A stretch of DNA of 42,893 nt from Saprospirales bacterium (lineage in GTDB: Bacteria > Bacteroidota > Bacteroidia > Chitinophagales > Saprospiraceae). The stretch covers positions 1-42,893 of the forward strand of contig JADJBL010000036.1 in assembly GCA_016703765.1 (NCBI GenBank), in the 5' to 3' direction. Below are positions 17,423 to 25,630 of the stretch, piece after piece; positions within the stretch are counted from its first letter, which is position 1, and every line of letters starts with the position of its first letter. The notes beneath the pieces were generated by a model. That model had not been told where the DNA came from and searched no databases. It was given only the letters and a program-made list of their open reading frames with translations. The position numbers and the translations under genes are program-made.

Positions 17423-19138
17423 TCAGGCCTGAACGCCTGCGCGCCAGATCTTGATCTCTCCGTAAACAATGATAAGCAGGGCGGAAACAACCGTGACAAC
17501 GGCCAGCAAATTCATCCATTCTGCAAACGAGGGCAACAGCCAGCGCTGCAGGAGCACCAGCACCAGCATCCCCAGGATGACCAGGAATCCGGCTTCGGTT
17601 TCGCGAAGCCCCGGCGACATGGTCTTGAAATATTTATGCGGGAAAAGCCGGCGATCCATCCAGACAAAAATGCGGTCCTGCAGGAAGCCGATCAGGATGA
17701 TGACGATGAGCATGGCGAACACCTTGGGTATCTCGCCCTGCCGCGCTTTGATATAGATCAGGGCTCCAATACCGCCGATATCGCCCTGGCGGTTCACCAG
17801 TTCGGCGATGATGATATAGGTCCAGGAAATGGCGGTGAGCACCCGGATATCGTCGATCAGCTTGGACATTACCGCGGGAAAGTACACCGTGCGGATGGTT
17901 TGCCAGTTGCTGGCGCCCAGGGTAAACACCGTGGTGGTATATACTTCCTCCACCTCGAAAATGCGCTGCACGACCACCGGTAGCAGATAGACGATGATAC
18001 CGAAGGCCAGGAAAGCGACCTTCATCTCGTTTTCGATCCCGAACCAGATGATGAACAGACCCGTCAGGGCCGTGAGGGGAAGATAGCGCAGCGCATCGAC
18101 CTGTTTGCTGAACAGCCCCTTGGCCAGAGGCATCAGGCCAATGATAAAGCCGATTGGGATGGAGATCAGCACCGCCCACAAATACCCCTGCACGTTGATC
18201 CAAAGGGATTGCAGCGTGTTGGGGATCAGTTTATCTTCATTGACCAGTTCCGGGAATGAATTCACCACCATGCCCGGGGTGGGCAAAATGGGGTATACCC
18301 TGCCGCCGGATCCACCGGCATCCTGCGATGGCGCCGCGGCCTGGCTATGTTCGACGAGCGAAATCTCAAAGGTATCCGCCGAGGCGCTGCCGTCTTCGCT
18401 GATGGCTTCCACGCCCAGGAAAACTTTGCTTCCGCGGATGGCCTTCAGCGCCACCGTATCGGCCACAGTGACCTGGCCCGAGCGGGGGTTCACGGCGAAG
18501 GGGGAGCCATCTACTGCGGTGAGGCGGTAGGAAACCGCATCGCCCGCATCGCCGTCTTTGGCATAAACGGTCAGACCGGTCCCTGCGCCGGGATAGGATT
18601 TTCGACCCGCTTCATTGGGGGCGGGATCGATATCTTCAATTTTTCCGATGGGAAATTCGTCGACGTCGCCGATCTGGATAAAGAAACTGGCGCTCGCCTT
18701 TCCACCCTTAGGGTTCGTCCCATTGGCTACGATCGAAAGAGAGGTAGATCGTTCGTAATCCAATCCTGCTGCGCGGGCTACCGAAATCCTGCCCGAAAGC
18801 GGATCGACGGCAAAAATGCCGGAGGCATCGTCGGACAGGCTAAAGGTGGCGCCGGCGCCTGAAGTGGCGGAATCCGGGAAAGCCAGGGTCAGCCCGGTAT
18901 AGGCGCCGTCGCCCGATTTTTCCATCACCCGGTTTTCCGTCGGATCGGCATCGTGGAGACGAATCCCGCTCACGACCTCCACCGCATCCGGGTCTTCCGG
19001 CAAGTCCCGGTTTGCCTTGCTCCGGTCGACCGAAAAGGCCTCAGCGAGCAGCCACCAGAGGGCGAGAAATATAAATATCCCGGCAATGCCCAGCAGGAGG
19101 GCTTGGCGGCTGGTTAGGGGTCCTCGTAGTTGGAACAT
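17423..19138 (-). CDS. ABC permease, NitT/TauT type, with two cadherin-like repeats in the periplasmic loop
   Basis: The 571-residue permease starts with a membrane helix (residues ~14-34, LLLGIAGIFIFLALWWLLAEAF). Residues ~50-265 form two cadherin-like repeats. The first ends FAVDPLSGRISVARAAGLDYER with a DVDEFP closing motif; the second has FAVNPRSGQVTVAD. A core permease domain follows (~300-500) with an EAA-type loop around TLGASNWQTIRTVYFPAVM and several membrane helices. Two further hydrophobic segments lie near the C-terminus (FLVILGMLVLVLLQRWL and LLAVVTVVSALLIIVYGEI). With an N-in start, the cadherin-like part faces the periplasm. Ordinary family members are about 250-280 residues and lack this insert. 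It lies between the OmpA-fused binding protein and the ATPase, so it belongs to the same importer. Confidence 0.88.
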   Translation of the reverse strand: MFQLRGPLTSRQALLLGIAGIFIFLALWWLLAEAFSVDRSKANRDLPEDPDAVEVVSGIRLHDADPTENRVMEKSGDGAYTGLTLAFPDSATSGAGATFSLSDDASGIFAVDPLSGRISVARAAGLDYERSTSLSIVANGTNPKGGKASASFFIQIGDVDEFPIGKIEDIDPAPNEAGRKSYPGAGTGLTVYAKDGDAGDAVSYRLTAVDGSPFAVNPRSGQVTVADTVALKAIRGSKVFLGVEAISEDGSASADTFEISLVEHSQAAAPSQDAGGSGGRVYPILPTPGMVVNSFPELVNEDKLIPNTLQSLWINVQGYLWAVLISIPIGFIIGLMPLAKGLFSKQVDALRYLPLTALTGLFIIWFGIENEMKVAFLAFGIIVYLLPVVVQRIFEVEEVYTTTVFTLGASNWQTIRTVYFPAVMSKLIDDIRVLTAISWTYIIIAELVNRQGDIGGIGALIYIKARQGEIPKVFAMLIVIILIGFLQDRIFVWMDRRLFPHKYFKTMSPGLRETEAGFLVILGMLVLVLLQRWLLPSFAEWMNLLAVVTVVSALLIIVYGEIKIWRAGVQA

Positions 19139-19146
19139 CGTTGTTG

Positions 19147-19224
19147 GTGACTAGTGATTAGTGACTGGTGACTGGTGGCTAGTGACTTGCATAGACCAGT
19201 CACTAGTCACCGGTCACTGGTCAC
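19147..19224 (-). repeat. Intercistronic hairpin of GTGACTGG units within the ABC operon
   Basis: The left arm 19147-19175 and right arm 19196-19224 pair with 24 of 29 matches, several of the rest being G-U compatible, around a 20-base loop. Both arms are built from GTGACTGG/GTGACTAG units. On the transcript it starts at the stop codon of the binding-protein gene (19221-19223) and ends just before the permease start (19138). It could slow 3' decay of the upstream mRNA or reduce permease expression (inference). Confidence 0.6.
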
Positions 19225-20774
19225 TCTCTGACTATTTCAAAATCCGTCCTTCTATTCCTTGCCTTACCCTCATCGGTGCCATTATCCGCCACCGGTTTAT
19301 CGGGGCCGTTGCCTACGACGATGAAGCGGCTGGCGGGCATTTTATGGACGCTGACCAGGTAGTTCTTCACAGACTCTGCGCGCTTTTTGGAAAGCGACAC
19401 GTTGGAGCTGCGGCCGCCGACGTTGTCGGTATTTCCCTCGATGCGGATGCGGGCGTTGGAGAATGCCTTGGCGATCTCGACAAATTCCTTGTCGATGATG
19501 TATTTGGCATTTTCGTCGAGCTGGAATTCACCGGAACGGAAGGTGATGCTGACCTGTTTAACGGCCACCGCTTCCCTGGATTTTCCTTCGCTTTCGGGGA
19601 GCTGTTCAAACTCCTTGGCGGCTTCGGCCATGTGCTCGGCCCCGGTCAGGCTCGTACCCTTCACCAGGTCGGGATAGGCGATCAGTCGCCAGTTGGGCAC
19701 GTCGCCGGTAATAAAATCCAGGTCGCTGTACACATTGGCCATGCGGGTATAGAGGCTGCTGCCGGTCACGCCCTGGTAGCTGGAGTTGAGGCCGAAAAAG
19801 TTCTGGTTGTCGCCATGGGTGCAGAGGCGCACGTTGTTGATGGCGTTGTAGGTATTCTCTTCGGTAAAGCCGGGGAAGTTCTCGGAGAGGATCTTTGCGG
19901 CTTTGCGCTTATTGGCGTCAGAGGCGTTGATCTCGGCTGCGCCTTTCATCCAGCCTTCGTAGAGTTGTTGCAGGCGTTCTTTATTCGCCTCCACAAAAGA
20001 GCGCTTGGCGATGAACACGTCGGCGATGATATTGGAAGCCGAACGCGTGCTTTCCAACACCCGGGAACCGGGCACGGAGCGGAGGCAATCTTCGTCGTCC
20101 GGGCTCCACACCACCGCGGCATCTACCCGCTGGGCCTTGAACACCCCGGCTGCGTCGATGGCGCTGGATTGTGCGATGATCTCCACATCGGCGATCGACA
20201 ATCCGCCGGCTTCCAACAGCCAGAGCAGGAAGGAATGCGAGGGAGTCAATTCAGCCACCGCGATCTTCTTACCCTTAAGGTCGGCCACGGAGTTGATACC
20301 CCTGCGGGCCACGATGGCGTCGCCGCCTCGCGACCAGTCGGCCTGGAAGACGACCACGGGGTCGAAGTCCTTCAATCCGTTGACTTCCGTGGGAAATGCG
20401 TCGATGGTGGACCAGAGCAACTGGACTTCATCGCTTTTCCAGGCGGCGCGGGAGGCGTCGAAATCGTCGAGGATCTTGAAATCCACTTTAAAACCATAGT
20501 CCTTGTAGAAGCGGGAGTTGGTATTGGCAGCAAACCCTTCGTTGAAGTATTGCCCGCCGGCGTACCCGCCCCAGGTTACAACCCCGACGCTGATCCCGTC
20601 ATCCTTGCCCATGGGCTTGGAGTCGGAGCCGGTGTCGGAATTTTCTCCGCCTTGTTTTTTGAGATTCATGCCAAATTCAGTGTTGTCGAGCACATATTTG
20701 CCGCCAAGCACGATCGCCCCCACGATGCCGATGGTGATGAGGAATTTGGAGAAAGTGGTGAGTCGTTTTGCCAT
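19221..20774 (-). CDS. ABC substrate-binding protein (NitT/TauT-like) fused to OmpA C-terminal domain
   Basis: The 517-residue protein has an uncleaved-looking N-terminal membrane helix (FLITIGIVGAIVLGGKYVL, ~10-28). A type II periplasmic binding domain (~60-375) opens with SVGVVTWGGYAGGQYFNEGF and includes LKGKKIAVAELTPSHSFLLW and RVDAAVVWSPDDEDCL. The last ~115 residues are an OmpA-like peptidoglycan-binding domain: VSITFRSGEFQLDENAKYI, IEGNTDNVGG, LSKKRAESVKNYLV and a final RNRRTDFEIV. Normal binding proteins are free or lipid-anchored, so this one would be tethered both to the inner membrane and to the cell wall. Permease and ATPase genes follow in order. The fusion resembles proteins annotated elsewhere as phosphate ABC transporter substrate-binding/OmpA family (recalled, not searched). 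The ligand is unknown. Confidence 0.88.
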   Translation of the reverse strand: MAKRLTTFSKFLITIGIVGAIVLGGKYVLDNTEFGMNLKKQGGENSDTGSDSKPMGKDDGISVGVVTWGGYAGGQYFNEGFAANTNSRFYKDYGFKVDFKILDDFDASRAAWKSDEVQLLWSTIDAFPTEVNGLKDFDPVVVFQADWSRGGDAIVARRGINSVADLKGKKIAVAELTPSHSFLLWLLEAGGLSIADVEIIAQSSAIDAAGVFKAQRVDAAVVWSPDDEDCLRSVPGSRVLESTRSASNIIADVFIAKRSFVEANKERLQQLYEGWMKGAAEINASDANKRKAAKILSENFPGFTEENTYNAINNVRLCTHGDNQNFFGLNSSYQGVTGSSLYTRMANVYSDLDFITGDVPNWRLIAYPDLVKGTSLTGAEHMAEAAKEFEQLPESEGKSREAVAVKQVSITFRSGEFQLDENAKYIIDKEFVEIAKAFSNARIRIEGNTDNVGGRSSNVSLSKKRAESVKNYLVSVHKMPASRFIVVGNGPDKPVADNGTDEGKARNRRTDFEIVRE

Positions 20775-20800
20775 TTTTATTGGTATTGGTATTGAGGTAA

Positions 20801-20841
20801 TAAGTTAATAAGTTATTGACTTTAAATAACTTATTAACTTA
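20801..20841 (-). repeat. Perfect 17-bp inverted repeat between two operon genes
   Basis: TAAGTTAATAAGTTATT (20801-20817) and AATAACTTATTAACTTA (20825-20841) are exact reverse complements separated by seven bases. The repeat sits between the stop of the coiled-coil membrane protein gene (20854) and the start of the binding-protein gene (20774). It uses the same TTAATAAG unit as the terminator at 16561-16610, so it could cause partial termination or mRNA processing inside the operon. Confidence 0.65.
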
Positions 20842-20853
20842 AAAACTAATTAG

Positions 20854-21838
20854 CTACTCAAAGAAGCTATCATACTGATTCACATGCGTAGCCGTATCCC
20901 TAACCGGCCGTTTGATGGGCGCATTGAGGTCGAGCACGTCGGATTCGTCGTTGGCCTGGGAGAGCAGGGATTCTTTTTCGCTGCCGAGGATCTTGGAAAT
21001 GCCTTCTTTTTCCCATTGCTCGAGCATACGGAGTCCTTCTTCCTCGAACACGCCGTTCTGGAGGTCGACCGAGTCCATGAAGTTGGCGGACAGATCCATG
21101 AAGCGCTCCATTTCGCCCACTTTCTCGCTCACATCGTCGGCGATGGCTTCCAGGGCCATGTCGAACATGGCGCGGGCGTCTTTATCGCCGGCGATCACAT
21201 TCATGGCCGAGCGCATGGCGGAGTTGGAGGCGTGGATGGCGATGCGCTCCTGCTCCTTGACCATCACCTGGTCCTTGATATCTTCTTTCAGGATCTCTGA
21301 ATTCTCGTGCATTTTGGTGAGCACCCGGTAGAGAACCTCCATTTTGCGGTAGAGGTCTTCCAGGCGCATATTCGACTCCTTGAGGCGGCCCGCTTTGCGG
21401 GACTTGAGGATCATGACGTCCTGCTTATTGATTTCTTTGGCCTTGTTGGCAAGTGCGGAGCTTATGCATCTGTCCGCGCAGCTTGTTGACCTGCAAGCCC
21501 ATTTTTTTGAGGTTGTCTTCCAGGCTGTCTACGTACGATTTCAGGATGCCGATGGGGTCGATCTGGACGAAGAGGCCGGTCACGGCGCGCATCACGCTTT
21601 TGTACACATACCAGATCAGGTTCCGCATTTTGGGATCGACGACCATGTAGACGATTGCGGCCAGGGCCACAAGCATGATCGCGAGGTACAGGGTATTGGC
21701 CATCAGGGGGATCAGTATGGGCAGCAGGGTGACGGCGAGGAAGCCGCCTCCGAGGACAATTCCTGCGAGGAAAATGGCGCCGGTGACGCCTTCGGGGCGT
21801 TTCCAGAACGATTTGCCTTTGATTTCGGGGTTCTCCAT
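20854..21838 (-). CDS. Membrane-anchored coiled-coil protein, PspA-like helical region (frameshifted)
   Basis: Two adjacent frames are read here as one ~327-residue protein. The first part (21838 to ~21455) has two membrane helices (GAIFLAGIVLGGGFLAVTLL and TLYLAIMLVALAAIVYMVV) and begins a helical region with IDPIGILKSYVDSLEDNLKKM. Near 21448-21462 the frame changes, and the other frame continues directly as LANKAKEINKQDVMILKSRK, then 150 residues of predicted helix with a late ALEAIADDVSEKVGEMERFMD segment. The span is 985 nt, consistent with one extra base. The helical part recalls PspA/ESCRT-III-like proteins, with several long amphipathic helices and a coiled coil, but sequence identity is not established. 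The layout also resembles XpaC-type proteins. It lies between a coiled-coil gene and the OmpA-fused binding protein. Confidence 0.7.
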
Positions 21839-21904
21839 GTAGTTTAAGATTTTAACGCAATTATTCGGCTTGAAGGTAACGCCCCTGCGCTGGTAAAAGG
21901 TCCG

Positions 21905-22555
21905 CTAATGCAGAAATTTTTTCATATTATCGATATCCAGTTGGATTTGGCTGACCAGGGCGTTGTAGGAGGCGATAAAGTCGTTTTTGGTGCTCTCCAC
22001 TTTTTGGGAGGCCTTTTCGACCTCGTCCTGGAGTTGCGCCGCCTGGGTGCGGTGGGCTTCGATCTCTGCCATTAGCTTTTTGATGGTCGCTTCCTTTTCC
22101 TGGATGGTATTCTTCAGGGTCTGCTGGTGCTGGATTTTTTGACCGATCTTTTCCTCCTGTTGCTTGCCCAGGGCAGTCTCGAATTTATTGCTTTCCTGCT
22201 TGAGCACGTTGACGTAGTGGGCGGCAGACTGGAGCAACCGGGCCGGGTCAGCGCCCAAGGTCCTGGCCATGGCAAGGGCGGATTGGTAACGGGTGGCCTC
22301 GTCCATCGGCATCTTTTCGAGGGATTTGAGCGACTGCTTGAACTCAAGGTAGTCGAAGCCCTCCTGGTTATCGCGCTCCATGGCGGAAAACAATACCTCC
22401 GTAAATTTATCGCTCACTTTTCCGGGTTCCCCGGCGCTGCTTTCCTTTGCCAGCGGGACGCTGGAGGGTACCGCGACAGGCTGCGGGGTTTCTCCTTTCT
22501 TTTTGGAGCTTTCCTCGTCTTCGACGATAAAGAGCGATTTGAGGTTTTTTAACAT
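21905..22555 (-). CDS. Cytoplasmic coiled-coil protein, first gene of the ABC operon
   Basis: The 216-residue protein has no signal peptide or membrane helix. Residues ~1-45 are low-complexity and charged (VEDEESSKKKGE, then a P/S/A-rich stretch). Residues ~48-120 are a helical domain (SDKFTEVLFSAMERDNQEGFDYLEF, MPMDEATRYQSALAMARTLG). Residues ~120-216 are a long coiled coil rich in Q, E and K (KQQEEKIGQKIQHQQTLK to VEKASQKVESTKNDF). I do not recognise a named family. It precedes the membrane coiled-coil gene by 66 bp, in the same direction, and is presumably its cytoplasmic partner. Gene order suggests a TelA-like position in comparable operons, but no TelA similarity is claimed. Confidence 0.72.
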   Translation of the reverse strand: MLKNLKSLFIVEDEESSKKKGETPQPVAVPSSVPLAKESSAGEPGKVSDKFTEVLFSAMERDNQEGFDYLEFKQSLKSLEKMPMDEATRYQSALAMARTLGADPARLLQSAAHYVNVLKQESNKFETALGKQQEEKIGQKIQHQQTLKNTIQEKEATIKKLMAEIEAHRTQAAQLQDEVEKASQKVESTKNDFIASYNALVSQIQLDIDNMKKFLH

Positions 22556-22590
22556 CGTTATGGATTATTTTTACGGCGAAAATCGCCCAA

Positions 22591-22621
22591 CAAAGTAAGA
22601 GAAAAAGCCGTAATTCTCCAA
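22591..22621 (-). promoter_or_regulatory. Candidate promoter of the coiled-coil/ABC operon
   Basis: On the minus strand, TTG (22621-22619) is followed after 21 bases by TACTTTG (22597-22591), close to the Bacteroidota pattern TTG-N19-21-TAnnTTTG but one base short in the -7 element. It lies 36 bp upstream of the first operon gene, in the 82-bp gap shared with the divergent glycosyltransferase gene. Confidence 0.35.
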
Positions 22622-22637
22622 CCAACCGCATAAGTCC

Positions 22638-23366
22638 ATGCCGATGACCTTCGATGTGACCATACCCGTGCTGAATGAAGAAGCGACCCTGGAAAGACAG
22701 GTGGGCATCCTCCATGAATTCCTTCGCACCCACTTCCCCGACCCGGGGCAGTGGCGGATCGTGATCGCCGACAACGGCTCCACCGACCAAACCCTGCCAA
22801 TAGCCAAAGGTTTGCAGGCCAGATACCCGGAGGTAGCGGTCGTAAATGTGCCCGAGAAAGGCGTGGGACTGGCATTGAAGACCTCCTGGGGTCAATCCGT
22901 CGCCGATATAGTAGGCTACATGGACCTCGATCTGGCCACAGACTTGCCCCACTTCCTGGAAACATACCGGGCCCTGGCCGAAGAGGGGTACGACCTGGTC
23001 TACGCCACCCGCCTCCACCCGAAAAGCCGGGTGATCGGCCGCAGCCTGAAGCGGGAGATCGCCTCCCGGGGCTTCAACCTGATCCTGAAAGGATACCTCG
23101 GCGTGGGCTTTTCGGACGGGATGTGCGGGTTCAAATTTCTGAAGCGCTCCGTTTATCCGCGGCTATACGAGCGCGGCGCCCGCAACAACGGCTGGTTCTT
23201 CTCCACCGAGCTGCTCGTCACCGCCGAATGGGAGGGCCTGCGCCTATACGAACTGCCCGTCAAATGGACCGACGACACCAGCTCCAGCCGGGTGGAGTTG
23301 TGGCCCCTCGTGAAAAGGTATTTGAAGGGGATGAGGGCGTTGAGGAAGAGGAGAGGCGTTTTCTAA
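22638..23366 (+). CDS. Glycosyltransferase family 2 (dolichyl-phosphate-mannose-synthase-like)
   Basis: The 242-residue cytoplasmic or membrane-peripheral enzyme has a GT-A fold: PVLNEEATLERQV near residues 10-22, IADNGSTDQT near 43-52, and YMDLDLATD with the metal-binding DxD at 96-98. MCGFKFLKRSVYPRL and WFFSTELLVTAE are typical of the DPM1/GtrB-like branch that transfers a sugar from a nucleotide donor to a polyprenyl phosphate or glycan. It lacks the C-terminal membrane helices of GtrB. ATG 22638 is used; ATG 22644 is an alternative. It is divergent from the ABC operon and its 3' end overlaps the convergent L-domain gene by 4 bp. Confidence 0.88.
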   Translation: MPMTFDVTIPVLNEEATLERQVGILHEFLRTHFPDPGQWRIVIADNGSTDQTLPIAKGLQARYPEVAVVNVPEKGVGLALKTSWGQSVADIVGYMDLDLATDLPHFLETYRALAEEGYDLVYATRLHPKSRVIGRSLKREIASRGFNLILKGYLGVGFSDGMCGFKFLKRSVYPRLYERGARNNGWFFSTELLVTAEWEGLRLYELPVKWTDDTSSSRVELWPLVKRYLKGMRALRKRRGVF

Positions 23367-25507
23367 TTCTTATATACCCTTTCCACCCTTAACCGGTCTT
23401 TTATCAGGAATTCCAAAAAGTAAAATCCTTCGGGCAATCCGGTAAGGTCGATCTGCCCATTCTTTACGATATTATTACTTGGGAAATTGATCCCAAGTAA
23501 ATTACTGATCCTGACTGTAAAATGGTTTTCCGGTATTCCCTCCATGTAAAGAAAACCATCTGTGGGATTGGGAAAGGCTCGGATGTCTTCTTCCTGACCA
23601 AGGGAATCTTCCACTCCAACCGCCTGGCAGGCAGCTTCTATCTGAGATACATTTTGGCAGCCGGGACCATTGCCAGATACTTTGGCTTCTTCACCCAGTG
23701 CAAGGAATTCGCAAACTGGCTTGATTTCACAAAAGGAAAGATTTGGGCAGTTTTTGATCGTAAGGTGAAGGATATTATTGGAATGTATATTCTCCAACCC
23801 TTCCAGGCTAGTCAAAGCAGAGTTATTTTGAATAGAAAGTGTTCCTGGCCCTGCTATTATTTCCAGGTTTTCCAGGCCGGAAAAATTTATCAGGAAATCA
23901 CTGTCGAACACTCCCAGTCCATTCCCGACATAATACAGATTCTCCAGGCCGGAAAAACTTTCAAATGCAGGGTTGCCTGAGACCAAAAGTTCGTCGCCTA
24001 TGGAGTATAGATTGTCCATGCCTTCAAAATTCAGAAATTCTGGACTGCCATAAACCCCCAGCGGTCCTCCGATAGAGCTTAGATTCTCCAGGCCGTTGAA
24101 ATTCAAAAAATTTGGATTGTCATTAACCCCTAGCTGTCCTCCTACAGAAGTTAGATTATTAATATTGCCGAAACCCGCAAATGCATTGTTTCCTGAAATC
24201 CACCAGCCCCCTCCAATGGATTGGAGATTTTCTAAGCCCTCAAAACTTTCAAAACTCCAATTTGTCTGAAGGCGAAGATCCCCTGATATAGAACTGAGAC
24301 TGTTAAGGCCATTAGCATTTGCCAAAGACCCATTTGCATGAATAAACAGGTCCCCCTCTATTGAATGAAGATTACCCAGGCCTGTAAAATCCTGTAGTTT
24401 TTCGTTGAAGCCGATATAGAATTCCCCACCAATTGAGTAAAGATTACCCAAGCCTGTAAAATTCTTTAACTTATCATTGTCCCCGATATAAAACCCACCG
24501 CCAACCGAGTAAAGATTCCCCAGACCTGTGAAATCTTCCAAACTCCAATTCTCCTCGATTTGAAGTTCACCGCCAATTATGTGAAGGCTGCCCAGGTCGC
24601 TAAAATTGGCAAGAAGGGGATTTCTTAATATCTGAAGATTTCCGGCAATGGTGGCTAGTTTGTTAAGATCGCCAAAATTTAGAAGACTTGAATTGTCATG
24701 TATCCAAAATTCCCCACCAATCGAGGTTAAGTTATTCAACCCGTTAAAGTCGGTGAGCAAGTCGTTTTCAAGCGCCCGAAAATCACCTCCAATGGAGGTC
24801 AATTTGCCTAAACCACTAAAGTCTGTTAGCTGATTTGGGCCGTATACCAGAAAATCTTGTCCTATTGTAGTGAGGTTATCCAATCCTGCAAAAGTAACCA
24901 AGGCCGGATTTTGAACCTCTACGCTCCCTCCTATGGAACTCAGGTTGTTCAGGCCAAAGCAACTTTCCAGATTAGCATTACTTTTGATATACAAATGTTC
25001 CCCAACAGATTGTAGACCATCAAGGCCGCTGAAATTTGTTAACATGTTGTTGTATTCGACCCAAACAACCCCGCCAACAGAGTTCAGGTTATTCAAACCC
25101 TCTAAACTGGCCAAATTATTATTTACCAGTATCCGGAGATCTCCTTCTATTGAATAAAGGCTCTCCAAAGCATCCATACCCATTAAAGAATGATTGCCGG
25201 AAATCTGGAGAAATCCTCCGGTAGACTCAAGATTTCCCAGACCGTCCAATGATGTTAACAGGGGATTATTAAAGATTTTTAGTGCCTCCACATGAACAAG
25301 CCCGTTTAAGGCATTCAAATTGGTAATATCATCTCCTGAAATTAAAAGAATCCCACCTATTTCCGTGCAACCCGGATAATTGATTGCAAAACTATCCATG
25401 TCAGCCTGGGTAGAGAAGGTTATTCCATTCGGAAAACAGGATTGTGCCGTTATGAGCCCTGAATTGAAGAGTGCGAGGATGGTAAGGAGTAGTATTTGTT
25501 TTTTCAT
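23363..25507 (-). CDS. Large secreted receptor-L-domain-like repeat protein with T9SS sorting domain
   Basis: The 714-residue protein begins with a signal peptide (MKKQILLLTILALFNSGLITAQ). It contains about twenty repeats of ~23-25 residues following GLxNLxSIGGxLxIxxNxxL, the leucine-rich solenoid form seen in receptor L domains. Near residue 600 is a Cys-containing cap (CPNLSFCEIKPVCEFLALG and CQNVSQIEAACQ), then a T9SS sorting domain (IRAFPNPTDGFLYMEG to LPEGFYFLEFL). The coding sequence is visibly AT-richer than its neighbours, suggesting later acquisition or a different codon regime. Surface display and protein or glycan binding are likely (inference). Confidence 0.88.
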   Translation of the reverse strand: MKKQILLLTILALFNSGLITAQSCFPNGITFSTQADMDSFAINYPGCTEIGGILLISGDDITNLNALNGLVHVEALKIFNNPLLTSLDGLGNLESTGGFLQISGNHSLMGMDALESLYSIEGDLRILVNNNLASLEGLNNLNSVGGVVWVEYNNMLTNFSGLDGLQSVGEHLYIKSNANLESCFGLNNLSSIGGSVEVQNPALVTFAGLDNLTTIGQDFLVYGPNQLTDFSGLGKLTSIGGDFRALENDLLTDFNGLNNLTSIGGEFWIHDNSSLLNFGDLNKLATIAGNLQILRNPLLANFSDLGSLHIIGGELQIEENWSLEDFTGLGNLYSVGGGFYIGDNDKLKNFTGLGNLYSIGGEFYIGFNEKLQDFTGLGNLHSIEGDLFIHANGSLANANGLNSLSSISGDLRLQTNWSFESFEGLENLQSIGGGWWISGNNAFAGFGNINNLTSVGGQLGVNDNPNFLNFNGLENLSSIGGPLGVYGSPEFLNFEGMDNLYSIGDELLVSGNPAFESFSGLENLYYVGNGLGVFDSDFLINFSGLENLEIIAGPGTLSIQNNSALTSLEGLENIHSNNILHLTIKNCPNLSFCEIKPVCEFLALGEEAKVSGNGPGCQNVSQIEAACQAVGVEDSLGQEEDIRAFPNPTDGFLYMEGIPENHFTVRISNLLGINFPSNNIVKNGQIDLTGLPEGFYFLEFLIKDRLRVERVYKN

Positions 25508-25630
25508 AGCTTATATTTTATCAACCCCTACATTGACCTGGGTCCATTGTAGAAACACAATACATCGCTTCTGATCGAAGCGATGCATTGGTTCTTCCTT
25601 TTATATGGTCAGATCATAGGTTACAGCCAT

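Noticed and set aside
19161..20795. Long 544-residue open frame on the plus strand opposite the OmpA-fused binding protein.
   Set aside because: It is an antisense shadow in a GC-rich gene; it has no recognisable domains, and the minus-strand gene has clear ones.
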